Assembly (NCBI GenBank): GCA_026168455.1
Contig: CM047425.1
Span: 5,740,001-5,804,000, forward strand
Source of the DNA: Theocolax elegans
Lineage: Eukaryota > Arthropoda > Insecta > Hymenoptera > Cerocephalidae
Direction: 5' to 3'
DNA: 64,000 nt
Both the position numbers and the translations under genes were made by a program. Every line of letters starts with the position of its first letter. Position 1 is the stretch's first letter. The notes beneath the pieces were generated by a model, which did no database searches, was not told where the DNA came from, and saw only the letters and a program-made list of their open reading frames with translations. Positions 54,576 to 63,183 of the stretch are shown here, one piece after another.

Positions 54576-57500
54576 CTGTTTAATTAAAATTTTTAATATA
54601 TAATCAATATTTATTTAAGGGAAGTCGAACTCAGAAAATGGTAATTTTTAATATTTTTTTATAAACAAAAGAATAAATTTTTGAAAACATCCTGAACGCC
54701 ATGCCCTTAGGCATGTTTTAAACAACATATTCAAATTTTTCAAATTTTTAAATTTGTAATTTATTTTTGATTTTTGCATTGAAAATTCATGTATTTTTTT
54801 ATCAATAATTACCGACCAAAAATTGTTTATTCAATTATTATTAAAAAAAAGATTTTTTCTTAAAAAATAAAAACGTCATGCCCTTGCTTTTGTTCAAACT
54901 ACCGATATGAATTTTTTCAGATTTTTAAATCATTATTTCCAACATAATTCTTATTTTGAAACGTGTAGATCCCTGTAACTTGGATCCTTTTCATATTTGC
55001 AATTATAAGTACGTTTTTTAAATTGTCATTGAAACTGTGGTTATGAAACCTGCAGCATTAAACTTTTTTAAATTAATCATTATTTTTTCTTTATCTACGA
55101 AATGTATTCAATTTGAAAAATGAATTTAACAATTCAACTAGTAATTAAGAATGACAAAGAAACGCAGTGTTACATTACAGTTACACGTTCAAATTCAATA
55201 ATGTATAATCTATATATGTCTGACCGGTGTTGTCGTCGTCGTTGGAGTCGTTGAACGGATTAATCCTGTTGACTCGTGGTAAATCCATCGGTTTTCCGTC
55301 ACGTGGACCCCCAGACTGGGTTCTATCCTCAACTTCTCGTGGTAGCTTCACTGGTATTATCTTAGGTTCAGGAGAACCCGAGAACGATCCATTTTCTACA
55401 TCAGCCTCTTCGCGTTCCGCCTCGTCCTTACGATCAAGCATGTCGGTGAGTGCAGCTTCGAGCTCCATCAAACATGGTGTTGTCGATGTCAAATTTCGGT
55501 CACTCTTCTCGACAGTACCGTCCGTAGACTCGACATCGTCCGTTATCTACATTACAAATACATATATTTCCGTTACGATTATAGATGTAATATATTTTTA
55601 TTTATCTTGATAAACGATCAATATCTACCTCTACTATTTTAAATTGAGGACTCGGTGGTGGTGTTCCAAAGCTGTCACTTCCATTGGTATTGTTCTGCTT
55701 GGTTAAGTGATTACTAGCCTCCTTCGCCGATTTCTCGTGGTCAAAATTTTCCTCGACTTCGACAACAACCTCGAAGTCTTCCTCTACCTCATCTAAATCA
55801 TCGACCAACATTTCGCGTGGCAGTGACTCCTCCGATATTGTGCGTTGAACCACAACTGCGATACCAACCATTTCTACATTCTCTTGACCAAAGTCACTCG
55901 TTTCGCCTGTTACATCTGTGTGATACAATTTCAAAATTGTTACTTTAAAATTAATAGTTGAACAAATTATTACAATTATTCCATAATTTAAATTCTTCTC
56001 GATGATTCTAGTACTTTGTGTAAAATGCATTACAGGTAAATTTTAATTTATTATTTAATATTTGAATTGATGACTATAACAGATTCTATTGAATGAATGT
56101 AGAAAAATGATCTAGGTTTAAACATTCTTGAATAAAACTAACAAAATATCCAAAATTGGTATTTTTATCTTTTTTCGAAAAATGTAAGATTCTTTCAATT
56201 TCTGCAATTTAACGGTTTGTTTCAACGAATACTTGATAAATATTAAGTTTAATATCAATAGAGCGTTTTATTTTTATATATTTAAAATTAATATTCTCGT
56301 AAAATTTGCTCTGCATGCTCCTTCTATATCAATTAGACATCACCTATGAATTATTTCAAATTTTAATGTCATCCTTTAATTATAAATCTGCAAATTTGTA
56401 AAATAGATCCTTATAAATTTTAAATATCCTTAATTTAAACATTACATTCGTTTATAAAATGAAATTTATTTTTTATTTTAAAATGAAAAAGAAATGTTAT
56501 TTGATTACAGACACAAAACGTCCGCATCTTATTTCAAAAGTCAAAATTCAGAAAAGAGATTCAATAAAATGTCAGTATAACCGAAAGAGAAACCAGAGAG
56601 AAAAGCCAGACTTTACCTTGGAGAATGCCGGAAGACTCGTTGGGCTCGTCACGCGACCTGCTGGATCCATCGGAAAACGGATGGCTAGTGCTACGTGACT
56701 CGTACCCCATGTCCTCGTTCCGTCCGAGTGGCCGATCGACGTCTTGTACGATGCCACCGGCCACCGATGACGAATTTTCCGACTCTCTCGATCTGCAAAA
56801 AGAACCAATTTATTATTCTACTGCATTTACATTATCGTGCATTGAACGTTTAAGGACCTACATAAAATATTCTATATATACAAAAACCAAATATTTGTTA
56901 ACCCTTTTCTATATTATACATTCTTTAAAGTAGATTCATGTATGCGCGGAAAAACAAGACTAATTTAAATCATTTTGGAAGATTTTGCTATTTAAATTAA
57001 GTAAAATATTTAATTTTTAAAAAATATAATTTTCTTACATCTGAGAATATTGTACTATAAAAAGTATTACAAATTATTATTAGAAATATTACAAGTCTAT
57101 AGTACTAGTATTACAAGTACTACAAATTATTTTGTGGGTATATAATTAACCGAACATGCTTTTTTACCCAATCACATGGATTATTTTCCTAGATAATTAC
57201 TTAATTCATTAACATGCGTATACTATTAATTTCTGTACAAGTATTATAAGTGACTGGTCTACTCGATGCATCGAGACCATATAAAGAAAAGTTATAAGAC
57301 TTGTTAAATAGACGACGAGGCTACCCAATGGAAAGAGAGGAATGAAAGGATAAAAAAAACTTGAATAAAACGAGTACGAGTGAAGATCCGTAACAATCTC
57401 GCGATGAATCGAACGTGTCGACTACATACTCGCTAACCAGAACGAGCATCTTCCAAGAGACACACATACGAGACATACCATATGGCTGTATAAAAACATG

Positions 57501-59523
57501 ATCGAGTAGAAAATAAAAAGACGATTAAGAAGAACAGAGGTGAAAAAACTCACCGATCGGTAGAAGATTGTAGAACCTCGAGATCAGCAGATTCAGGTTG
57601 TCCAATTTTGAGCGGTGTCGAAGTTTTGGCGTTCCTCTCAAATTCGATGGAATGGTCTCCCTCGATCTCAAAAATCGAATTATCCTCCTCGACGGGGTTG
57701 CTCTGGGCTACCTCCGAGCTGGACTCCTCCGCGTGATCTTCTTCGATGCTCTGTACGAACGTCGTCGTCGTCCTCTCGGGACTCTCCTTTTTTTTTCACA
57801 CGCGAGACGTAAAGTGATTTAGTACGCACGAATTTTCTTTCGAAACATGGATAAACTTTGTAAATCCTGGGAGTCGAGAGACTTTTTTACTCGAGTTTCG
57901 TTTAGTTTCAAAAATCAAATATACTCGGGGAAATAGAATTTTAAACGGCTTTTGGATTCGAATGAATATATGATGTTTGTTTCGACTCTACATTTTTTAT
58001 AATCTTATCTATATATAACGATGCTTACACCCAGAGAAAATTTTTCTTAAAACTATCTAAAATTATTTGGATAAAAGTTGCAATGCCAGCATGGTAAAAT
58101 TTGTTAAACAAAATACGTGCTCAAAACCATGGTAAAAATTTAATTCCCAATTAATATAAAAATGTGAAGAAAGCCAAGTTATCTCTTGCCAATGGCCACT
58201 TTTATGGGAGTTATTCGACATCTAATAATAATATCAGTAAAAATTACTTCCAATTTGATTGCTTACAACTCGGAAACAAATAGAGATGAACAATCGAACC
58301 AAAAACCAGAAGAAAGTTGAGTTTAAGTAAATAAAGTTTGAAAAAAAAAGCTCAAATTGCTTAACTTGGAGCAAAGTTACGAAGAAAATAAGAAATTAAA
58401 GATTATTAGGCCAAAAGAAACAATAAATTTTTTTCATATTAAATTTTGGTTAAAATTTCAAGTTAAGCAATTTGGGCTTTTTTTTTTATATCTGCTTAAA
58501 CTCATCTTTCTTCTGGTTTTTGATTCGATTGTTCATCTCTATTTTTTTTTCGAGTTATAAGCGATCAAATTAGAAGTAATTTTTACTGATATTATAATTA
58601 GATATCGAATAACTCCCGTAAAAGTGGCCATTGATCCGTTTCCCGGAGGTCAAGTACTCCCCTTGTGAGTATAACAATCATATAAACAAGTGAACGTCAG
58701 TATTTTACACAGAACATTTGAGTCAGTTTTTATTAATATGTTTCCTCTGTGTGTAATTAGACTATAAAAAAGATTAATTAACGCAAATAAATAAAAATGA
58801 CGAAAGAGTACGAAAATAGTACCTGTGGTGGAGACAACGAAGCATCACGAGGTAACGATCCCGTCCTCGGTGGTCTAGCCGGCCTCCTCGCAGCAAGCAA
58901 CTCCTCGACATCTGGTAGACTAGTCGTGCTGCGGTTCTTTGGTCTGCCCGTTGAATGAACATCCTCCACCGAGCTTCCATTCCCGAAACTCTCCTTGATC
59001 TACGTATACCAATAGTTTTAATCGTTTTTTCTTATCTCACACAAGGATATATAACCAACTTGAATAGGTATCGTAAAGACGAAAAATCTATAATACAAAC
59101 CCACCCCAAGAAATAATCCTTCGGTACTTTGAAACTTTTGACCAATCGACTTAGCATATAAAGATTCAGGTTCCGAATCCGGCTTGACTCGTCTTCCTCG
59201 TCGTCTTCTTCGACGTGGAGGCGGTACCGGCGTTGAATCTGCTTACACGCATGCCAAAGGAAAAGAACGAGCCATCGTTACGGTAAAGGTGCACGAATGA
59301 AAAATCAGGCGGGTATGTCTGTATATACTTACCGTTGGTAGTTCTGACTGTTTGCCGGATGAGCCGTGGATTCCCGAGGACGACGCTTGCCCTGGGCGTG
59401 CAGGGTACTTCGAGATTAACGTCCACCCATTCGCTTGGATGAAACGGTCTGTCCACGGAATCGATGCTTCGGCCTCGTAGCAATGCGGCCCGCGGCGGTG
59501 AGCCTGCGTATCCGATCTCCGAA
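54376..59523 (-). CDS. C-terminal eight exons of an unrecognised, mostly disordered protein (5' end outside window)
   Basis: Eight exons on the minus strand join in frame: 59523-59333, 59238-59105, 58999-58823, 57786-57554, 56792-56617, 55915-55629, 55546-55225 and 54575-54376. Every intron is GT-AG and every phase matches across the junction, giving about 573 codons and a TGA at 54378-54376. Intron lengths are 94, 105, 1036, 761, 701, 82 and 649 bases. The product is rich in Ser, Pro, Arg, Asp and Glu. It shows a six-arginine run, several proline-arginine patches, an acidic stretch, one NPF motif and no evident folded domain, signal peptide or membrane segment. The NPF motif is the classical ligand of EH domains in endocytic trafficking, which hints at a trafficking or scaffold role but does not prove it. 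The first exon begins mid-codon at an acceptor, so more coding exons lie upstream, probably beyond 64 kb. I do not recognise the family. Confidence 0.85.
55225..55546 (-). CDS. Coding exon g with NPF motif
   Basis: The acceptor is tttgtaatgtag and the donor is a weak gtcaga, in phase 1. It encodes 107 residues. A predicted helix CLMELEAALTDMLDRKDEAE is followed by an acidic Ser/Pro region and RINPFNDSNDDDNT. NPF followed by acidic residues is the form preferred by EHD-type EH domains (family knowledge). Reading through the weak donor adds 14 codons and a stop at 55181-55183, so intron retention would give an alternative C-terminus. Confidence 0.85.
55629..55915 (-). CDS. Coding exon f (strongly acidic)
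   Basis: The acceptor is tatcacacag and the donor gtagat, in phase 0. It encodes 96 residues, opening DVTGETSDFGQENVEMVGIA, then a valine/glutamate-rich acidic run (DDLDEVEEDFEVVVEVEE), a short basic-polar linker and SFGTPPPSPQFKIVE. The next intron is only 82 bases. TPPPSP is a likely proline-directed kinase site; this is inference. Confidence 0.85.
56617..56792 (-). CDS. Coding exon e (Ser/Arg-rich)
   Basis: The acceptor is ctttttgcag, a strong one, and the donor gtaaag, in phase 1. It completes an Arg codon and adds 58 residues, including SRESENSSSVAGGIVQDVDR, a YESRSTSHPFSDGSSRSRDE region and NESSGILQ. The composition suggests a phosphorylated disordered linker. Confidence 0.82.
57554..57786 (-). 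CDS. Coding exon d (acidic)
   Basis: The exon starts after an acceptor in an unusual context: a run of nine A before the AG, but with a near-ideal tactaaat branch point about 37 bases upstream. The donor is gtgagt in phase 2. It encodes 77 full codons beginning ESPERTTTTFVQSIEEDHAE, with many Glu, Asp and Ser, and ending SADLEVLQSSTD. The frame is open only on the minus strand in this phase and joins both neighbours without a stop. Confidence 0.78.
58161..58666. mobile_element. Foldback DNA transposon, family A, left-truncated intronic copy
   Basis: The internal segments gaagaaagccaagtt, ccaatggccac and aaccaaaaaccagaagaaag match the 39 kb copy. The right terminus (CCGTTTCCCGGAGGTC, then CCCCTTGTGAGTATAA) is also shared. 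The left terminus is missing and the right arm has an internal deletion of about 65 bases. It lies in the 1036-base intron between exons c and d of the minus-strand gene. Confidence 0.78.
58823..58999 (-). CDS. Coding exon c
   Basis: The acceptor is gtatacgtag and the donor gtacta; the exon is exactly 59 codons in phase 0 on both sides, so skipping it would keep the frame. It encodes IKESFGNGSSVEDVHSTGRP, then a STTSLPDVEELLAARRPARP block and a Ser/Pro-rich end. The short acidic-hydrophobic segment LPDVEELLAARR could form a helix. The downstream intron of 1036 bases contains a foldback transposon remnant. Confidence 0.8.
59105..59238 (-). CDS. Coding exon b (arginine-rich)
   Basis: The acceptor follows gtgtaagcag and the donor is gtgggt, leaving phase 0. 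It encodes 45 residues beginning DSTPVPPPRRRRRRGRRVK and ending KFQSTEGLFLG. The PPP plus polyarginine block could be a nuclear localisation signal, a phosphoinositide-binding patch or an SH3 ligand; the sequence does not decide between these. The 94-base intron before it is close to the minimum size for insects, which supports the exon pair. Confidence 0.8.
59333..59523 (-). CDS. Coding exon a of the unrecognised protein
   Basis: The acceptor AG is at 59525-59524 and the donor is gtaagt. The exon is 191 bases; it enters with one base completing a codon and leaves in phase 1. It encodes about 64 residues, including a GSPPRAALLRGRSIDSVDRP stretch, then PSEWVDVNLEVP and a TPRASVVLGNPRLI segment. 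This is the most hydrophobic and least repetitive part of the visible protein and may be the edge of a folded region. The upstream exon is not visible: I found no convincing donor-linked coding segment between 59.6 and 64 kb. Confidence 0.8.
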
Positions 59524-60121
59524 CTGTCCGATCGAAACAATACCCAGGTATTAGTCAAATCCTTATACACCTATATTCTTCGCACATGTACACATGCGTC
59601 TTTGTGTGAGAATAACTACTATTTTACTCTCATATGTACGGGTTTTCCAGGATCAAAATTATCAAAATTTTAGCAGTAGCAAAGTTATTGTTTTTCTTTT
59701 TTCAATCCTTTTTTTAACTCGTAGATAAAAACTTTAGAGCTAATCCAAGAAATTCTAATTCAAACCGTTTTCCAATAAAATTCAAGTAAAAATATTACTT
59801 AAAAGGATCACTATAATGAAAATTAAAGGGGGTGTTAAAACCAAACAAAAAATCAAATTTTCCGCACTTAAATTTTATGATCATTAAGTAAGGTAAATTA
59901 AGAACACATTTTCATTTTAAATGAATTAACAATACTCTAAATTTATAATTTTGAAATATTCTATAGAACTAATCTATAACCACCCTTTTGTTTATTTTTT
60001 ATATATTTTCCAATTAATTAATTTAAATGATTGATAAACGTAATTAATTCAAACTTAAAAGTATGAATGTTAATATCAAATAAAATATTTTTTTATTTCA
60101 TAAAAAATAATACGTTTTTAT

Positions 60122-60223
60122 CGGTCTGTACGAGCCAGAATATATAAATATTCTTAATCATTAGTCCATGGTGTGCTACAAATTTGCAGCCTCTACACCA
60201 AGTTCGATGAGTATAGATATTTT
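60122..60223 (+). repeat. Left inverted arm
   Basis: Begins CGGTCTGTACGAGCC and ends GTATAGATATTTT; identical to the reverse complement of 60393-60494. It contains a GTTCGATGA stretch slightly like a polymerase III B box, but no partnering A box was recognised. Confidence 0.95.
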
Positions 60224-60231
60224 CTATATTC

Positions 60232-60295
60232 AATGTCTAAGGTAGATTGCCAGTCCTTACTGATGAGACCAACTGGCAATTGTGGTCGAAACATT
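60232..60295 (+). ncRNA. Hammerhead self-cleaving ribozyme (type III topology)
   Basis: The sequence shows the complete catalytic core. CTGATGA is at 60260-60266 and GAAA at 60288-60291, with the cleavage triplet GTC at 60235-60237. Helix I pairs TAAGG (60238-60242) with CCTTA (60255-60259). Helix II pairs GACCA (60267-60271) with TGGTC (60283-60287). Helix III pairs AATGT (60232-60236) with ACATT (60291-60295). All fifteen pairs are Watson-Crick, and G8 (60265), G12 (60288) and C17 (60237) are present. Predicted cleavage is between 60237 and 60238. Both helix I and helix II are closed by loops and helix III is open, which is type III. Loop 1 (60243-60254) and loop 2 (60272-60282) share 9 complementary bases. 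Known hammerheads cleave viroid-like RNAs, retrozymes, Penelope-like elements and satellite DNAs. No other copy was found in this window. Confidence 0.87.
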
Positions 60296-60392
60296 CATTA
60301 CAATTTTATCATACACTTTCTTTATAATTATATTTAAAGTTATCTTAATAATAATTTTTATTTCCACATCAATATTTTTAGTCTCCAGAATT

Positions 60393-60494
60393 AAAATATC
60401 TATACTCATCGAACTTGGTGTAGAGGCTGCAAATTTGTAGCACACCATGGACTAATGATTAAGAATATTTATATATTCTGGCTCGTACAGACCG
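60393..60494 (-). repeat. Right inverted arm
   Basis: Exact reverse complement of the left arm, ending CGTACAGACCG. A transcript across both arms would form a 102-base-pair duplex. Confidence 0.95.
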
Positions 60495-61479
60495 TTAAAA
60501 ATTTAATATAACATAAAATTCACGAGCGTATTACTCTTTAAAATACGTTTTTATATTATAATTAGACATTCAAGAATTTCCATCGCGAGAATTTTAATAT
60601 TCTGATTGGCTTTCACAAATCCCTTCAAATTTCATTTTCAACATATTTATAATACGTAATTGTATAAATAAAACTTTAATATAAATTCACTTTTACAATA
60701 GGAATCGGCAAAAAAATTTTTTGTTTTATTTACTTACACTTCAGTATATCATACATAACAAAGAAAATGCAAAAATACTGTGTGTAAAATTTTCGTAAAC
60801 CTACATGTATATTTTAAAATCGATATACCTGGTAAACAAATTTAAATTTTTGATTGAATTACAAAAAAATTTAAAGATACACAAAGTTCAATGTTTATTA
60901 TTTTTTGTTATATTCCATTTTACGAACTATGCGTTTGCTCTCAATCAATAACTTCTTTTTTCTAAATATTTAATTCAATGTTATTACATTGTTGTTAAAT
61001 TTTCATATAAATAAAGCATATTACATCTTATAGCATACGAATAATAATAATAAGAGGAAAACCCGTCAAAAACTTTCTAATCTTCATTGAAAACAATACT
61101 TATAAACAAAATAGTCTCTAAAGTAATTTTGGCTAACTTATATTGAGGTATACTTACATATAGAGGAAAGTTACAAGTATATACCGATAATCAAGGAACA
61201 GACAAAGCCAAAAGTTATTATAACATAGAGAATGTATAACTGTTTCTTAATTTGAAATGTACTAAAGAATAGATGTATACATAAGATTTTTGACGGGCAG
61301 TCACATATAATTGTAATTAGCGATTTTAGTTAAACGAGGCGGGAGCAATAATGATATATCCGAGAGTTTAGGACCACCCGAGCTAATGCGAAAATAAACA
61401 AGTTTGTCTTCCGTGGTAATTACACTTGGCGCGTATAATTATTATTATCGAGGGAGTCGATCGATTCCGACAGTTTGTT

Positions 61480-61600
61480 TCTGCCGCGCCAATAACGGAT
61501 ACATATTCATCGGATGTTAATAGCCCAGGCGCGCCATCCAACCATTAACGAATCCTCGGGATTCGCGGTGGACTCTGGAACGCACATCGAGCATCGTTCA
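61480..61600. promoter_or_regulatory. GC-rich patch upstream of the visible exons
   Basis: CpG-rich DNA with the palindrome GGCGCGCC at 61528-61535. It sits in what is probably an upstream intron of the minus-strand gene. No open frame with splice sites was found. Confidence 0.22.
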
Positions 61601-61936
61601 CTTAACCTAGACCTATATACCTAGTGACTAATTACCCAATCCGTTCTAACTCACGTTATGTCTCTATACATATTTTTTAAATAATATTTACTTTACATTT
61701 ACCCTCGAAATCTACGTACGCACTGAACAAGTAGTTTCTTTCAGCATACGAATAAATATTCAATCACTCTATTTTCACATGAACAAATTACTGTTATTGA
61801 CCAACTGATATAGTTGTTACCTAAGTTTATAAAACTTTACGTTAGGCAACATTCGTTTGCTCATGATATATTTTAACAACTTTCTACTTCATTTTTCTTG
61901 GCCTTTTGTAAATAGTATTTGAACCATTATCAGGTT

Positions 61937-62327
61937 TATAAGGGGATGTCAAAGTCAGTCAATAATTCAAATTTCCCGCGTTTAAAATTATTTACTAAAA
62001 CCTACTGTTTCTATAACAGTTTATATTTTATATTAAGCAAAACCATAAGAACATTGGCTTTAGTGAAAGTGAAGTCTATATATATATGGAAACTTTGAGT
62101 CATTGGTACATTAATGAACGAGATTAATTGTTTTAAACATTTTTAAGTATATCATTAATGAATGTACCAATTAACTTGAAACATTATACATATATAATTT
62201 ATCGTTTCAAAGGTTCTCTTAGTTTTCCTTAAATTTTACCATAAAATATTAATTTTTGTAAAACTATTACTTTTTAGTCGCTAAATAACTCGGATGGTAA
62301 CGCAACGAGTTTGACATACCTTTTTAA
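61937..62327. mobile_element. Foldback DNA transposon, family B, copy 2
   Basis: The left end TTATAAGGGGATGTCAAAGT and right end (reverse complement) TTAAAAAGGTATGTCAAACT match each other and the ends of the 47.3 kb element. The next shared block is GTTGCGTTACCATCCGAG against GTTACCGACCGAGCG there. The arms are inverted nearly to the centre at about 62130, where cattggtacattaatga faces an inverted partner. No coding sequence. Confidence 0.65.
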
Positions 62328-62889
62328 CTTTAATGTTTTAATTATAAAAAATTTATAATTACAATAACATTACTCAATAATTAAGAAATATTGTTTGATA
62401 GTAATCTAACCGTTTAATTTCGATTATCGTTTAAATGGATTGATTTATGAGAAATAAATACTTTTTCACTATACAATGCAAAGATTTTACGAAATAAACA
62501 AAATTGAATAGGAAACTTTTGTTTATATATATTTAATGTATTTAATAAAGTTTTGAAAAGTTGAAAGAGCATATATGATTCATACTATATACACCACAGC
62601 TATTTACGAACATTATACGGTACCACAGTAATCAATACTAATAACCGTCTAAACTTATTTCGAATTTATTACTTTCACAAGGAAACCGAGTAGATCATCT
62701 CCTTACATTGATTTAATGTTCAAACGACGAAAATACAATGATCAAACGATTAAACTGAGACACCCACGTGAAAGAAAAAAAAAATGTTCGAAAGTAAAAT
62801 AAAAAAGTAATTCTAAATAAATATGGACAGTAGCTATATATTGAAGTGAACCAAGTTGTAAGGTTTATATACCGAATAGCCTAAAATGG

Positions 62890-63010
62890 CACTGAGAGTA
62901 CGCGTGGGCCAGCCGGTCGCGATGCCGCAGACTTCCTACGCAAAAGCGGATCTAATCTAGCCCGAAACCACCATTCCCGAGGTCCATCTAACCGTCCTCG
63001 ACGATTATAT
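62890..63010. promoter_or_regulatory. GC-rich patch upstream of the visible exons
   Basis: Balanced GC stretch with ggccagccggtcgcgatgcc. On the minus strand a TATATAA lies to its right (63006-63012), so an internal promoter is conceivable. No coding frame with matching phase was found. Confidence 0.2.
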
Positions 63011-63122
63011 ACCTAGAACAATGAAACTTGAATTTCAGGAGGTCGCGATTATATTTTAATATTTATATTACGTAGAATTATCATATTTTACGGATTTAAT
63101 GCCGCGTTTCCCACTACTACAT

Positions 63123-63125
<3 letters not shown>

Positions 63126-63181
<56 letters not shown>
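63126..63181. repeat. (AT)n microsatellite
   Basis: About 28 AT units without interruption; self-complementary and cruciform-prone. Confidence 0.97.

Positions 63182-63183
<2 letters not shown>

Larger units (their letters stand above)
60122..60494. mobile_element. Foldback element with perfect 102-bp inverted arms around the ribozyme
   Basis: Left arm 60122-60223 and right arm 60393-60494 are exact reverse complements over 102 bases. The match continues outward for six more bases (60115-60120 with 60496-60501) after one mismatch. The 169-base spacer holds the hammerhead eight bases after the left arm, then about 97 bases of AT-rich DNA. There is no open reading frame of note and no clear target-site duplication. 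The absence of mismatches suggests a young insertion, ongoing gene conversion or an assembly or cloning foldback. It lies upstream of the visible exons of the minus-strand gene, probably in an intron, with the ribozyme antisense to that gene. Origin (DNA transposon, retroelement or viroid-like RNA copied into DNA) is not decided by the sequence. Confidence 0.85.
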
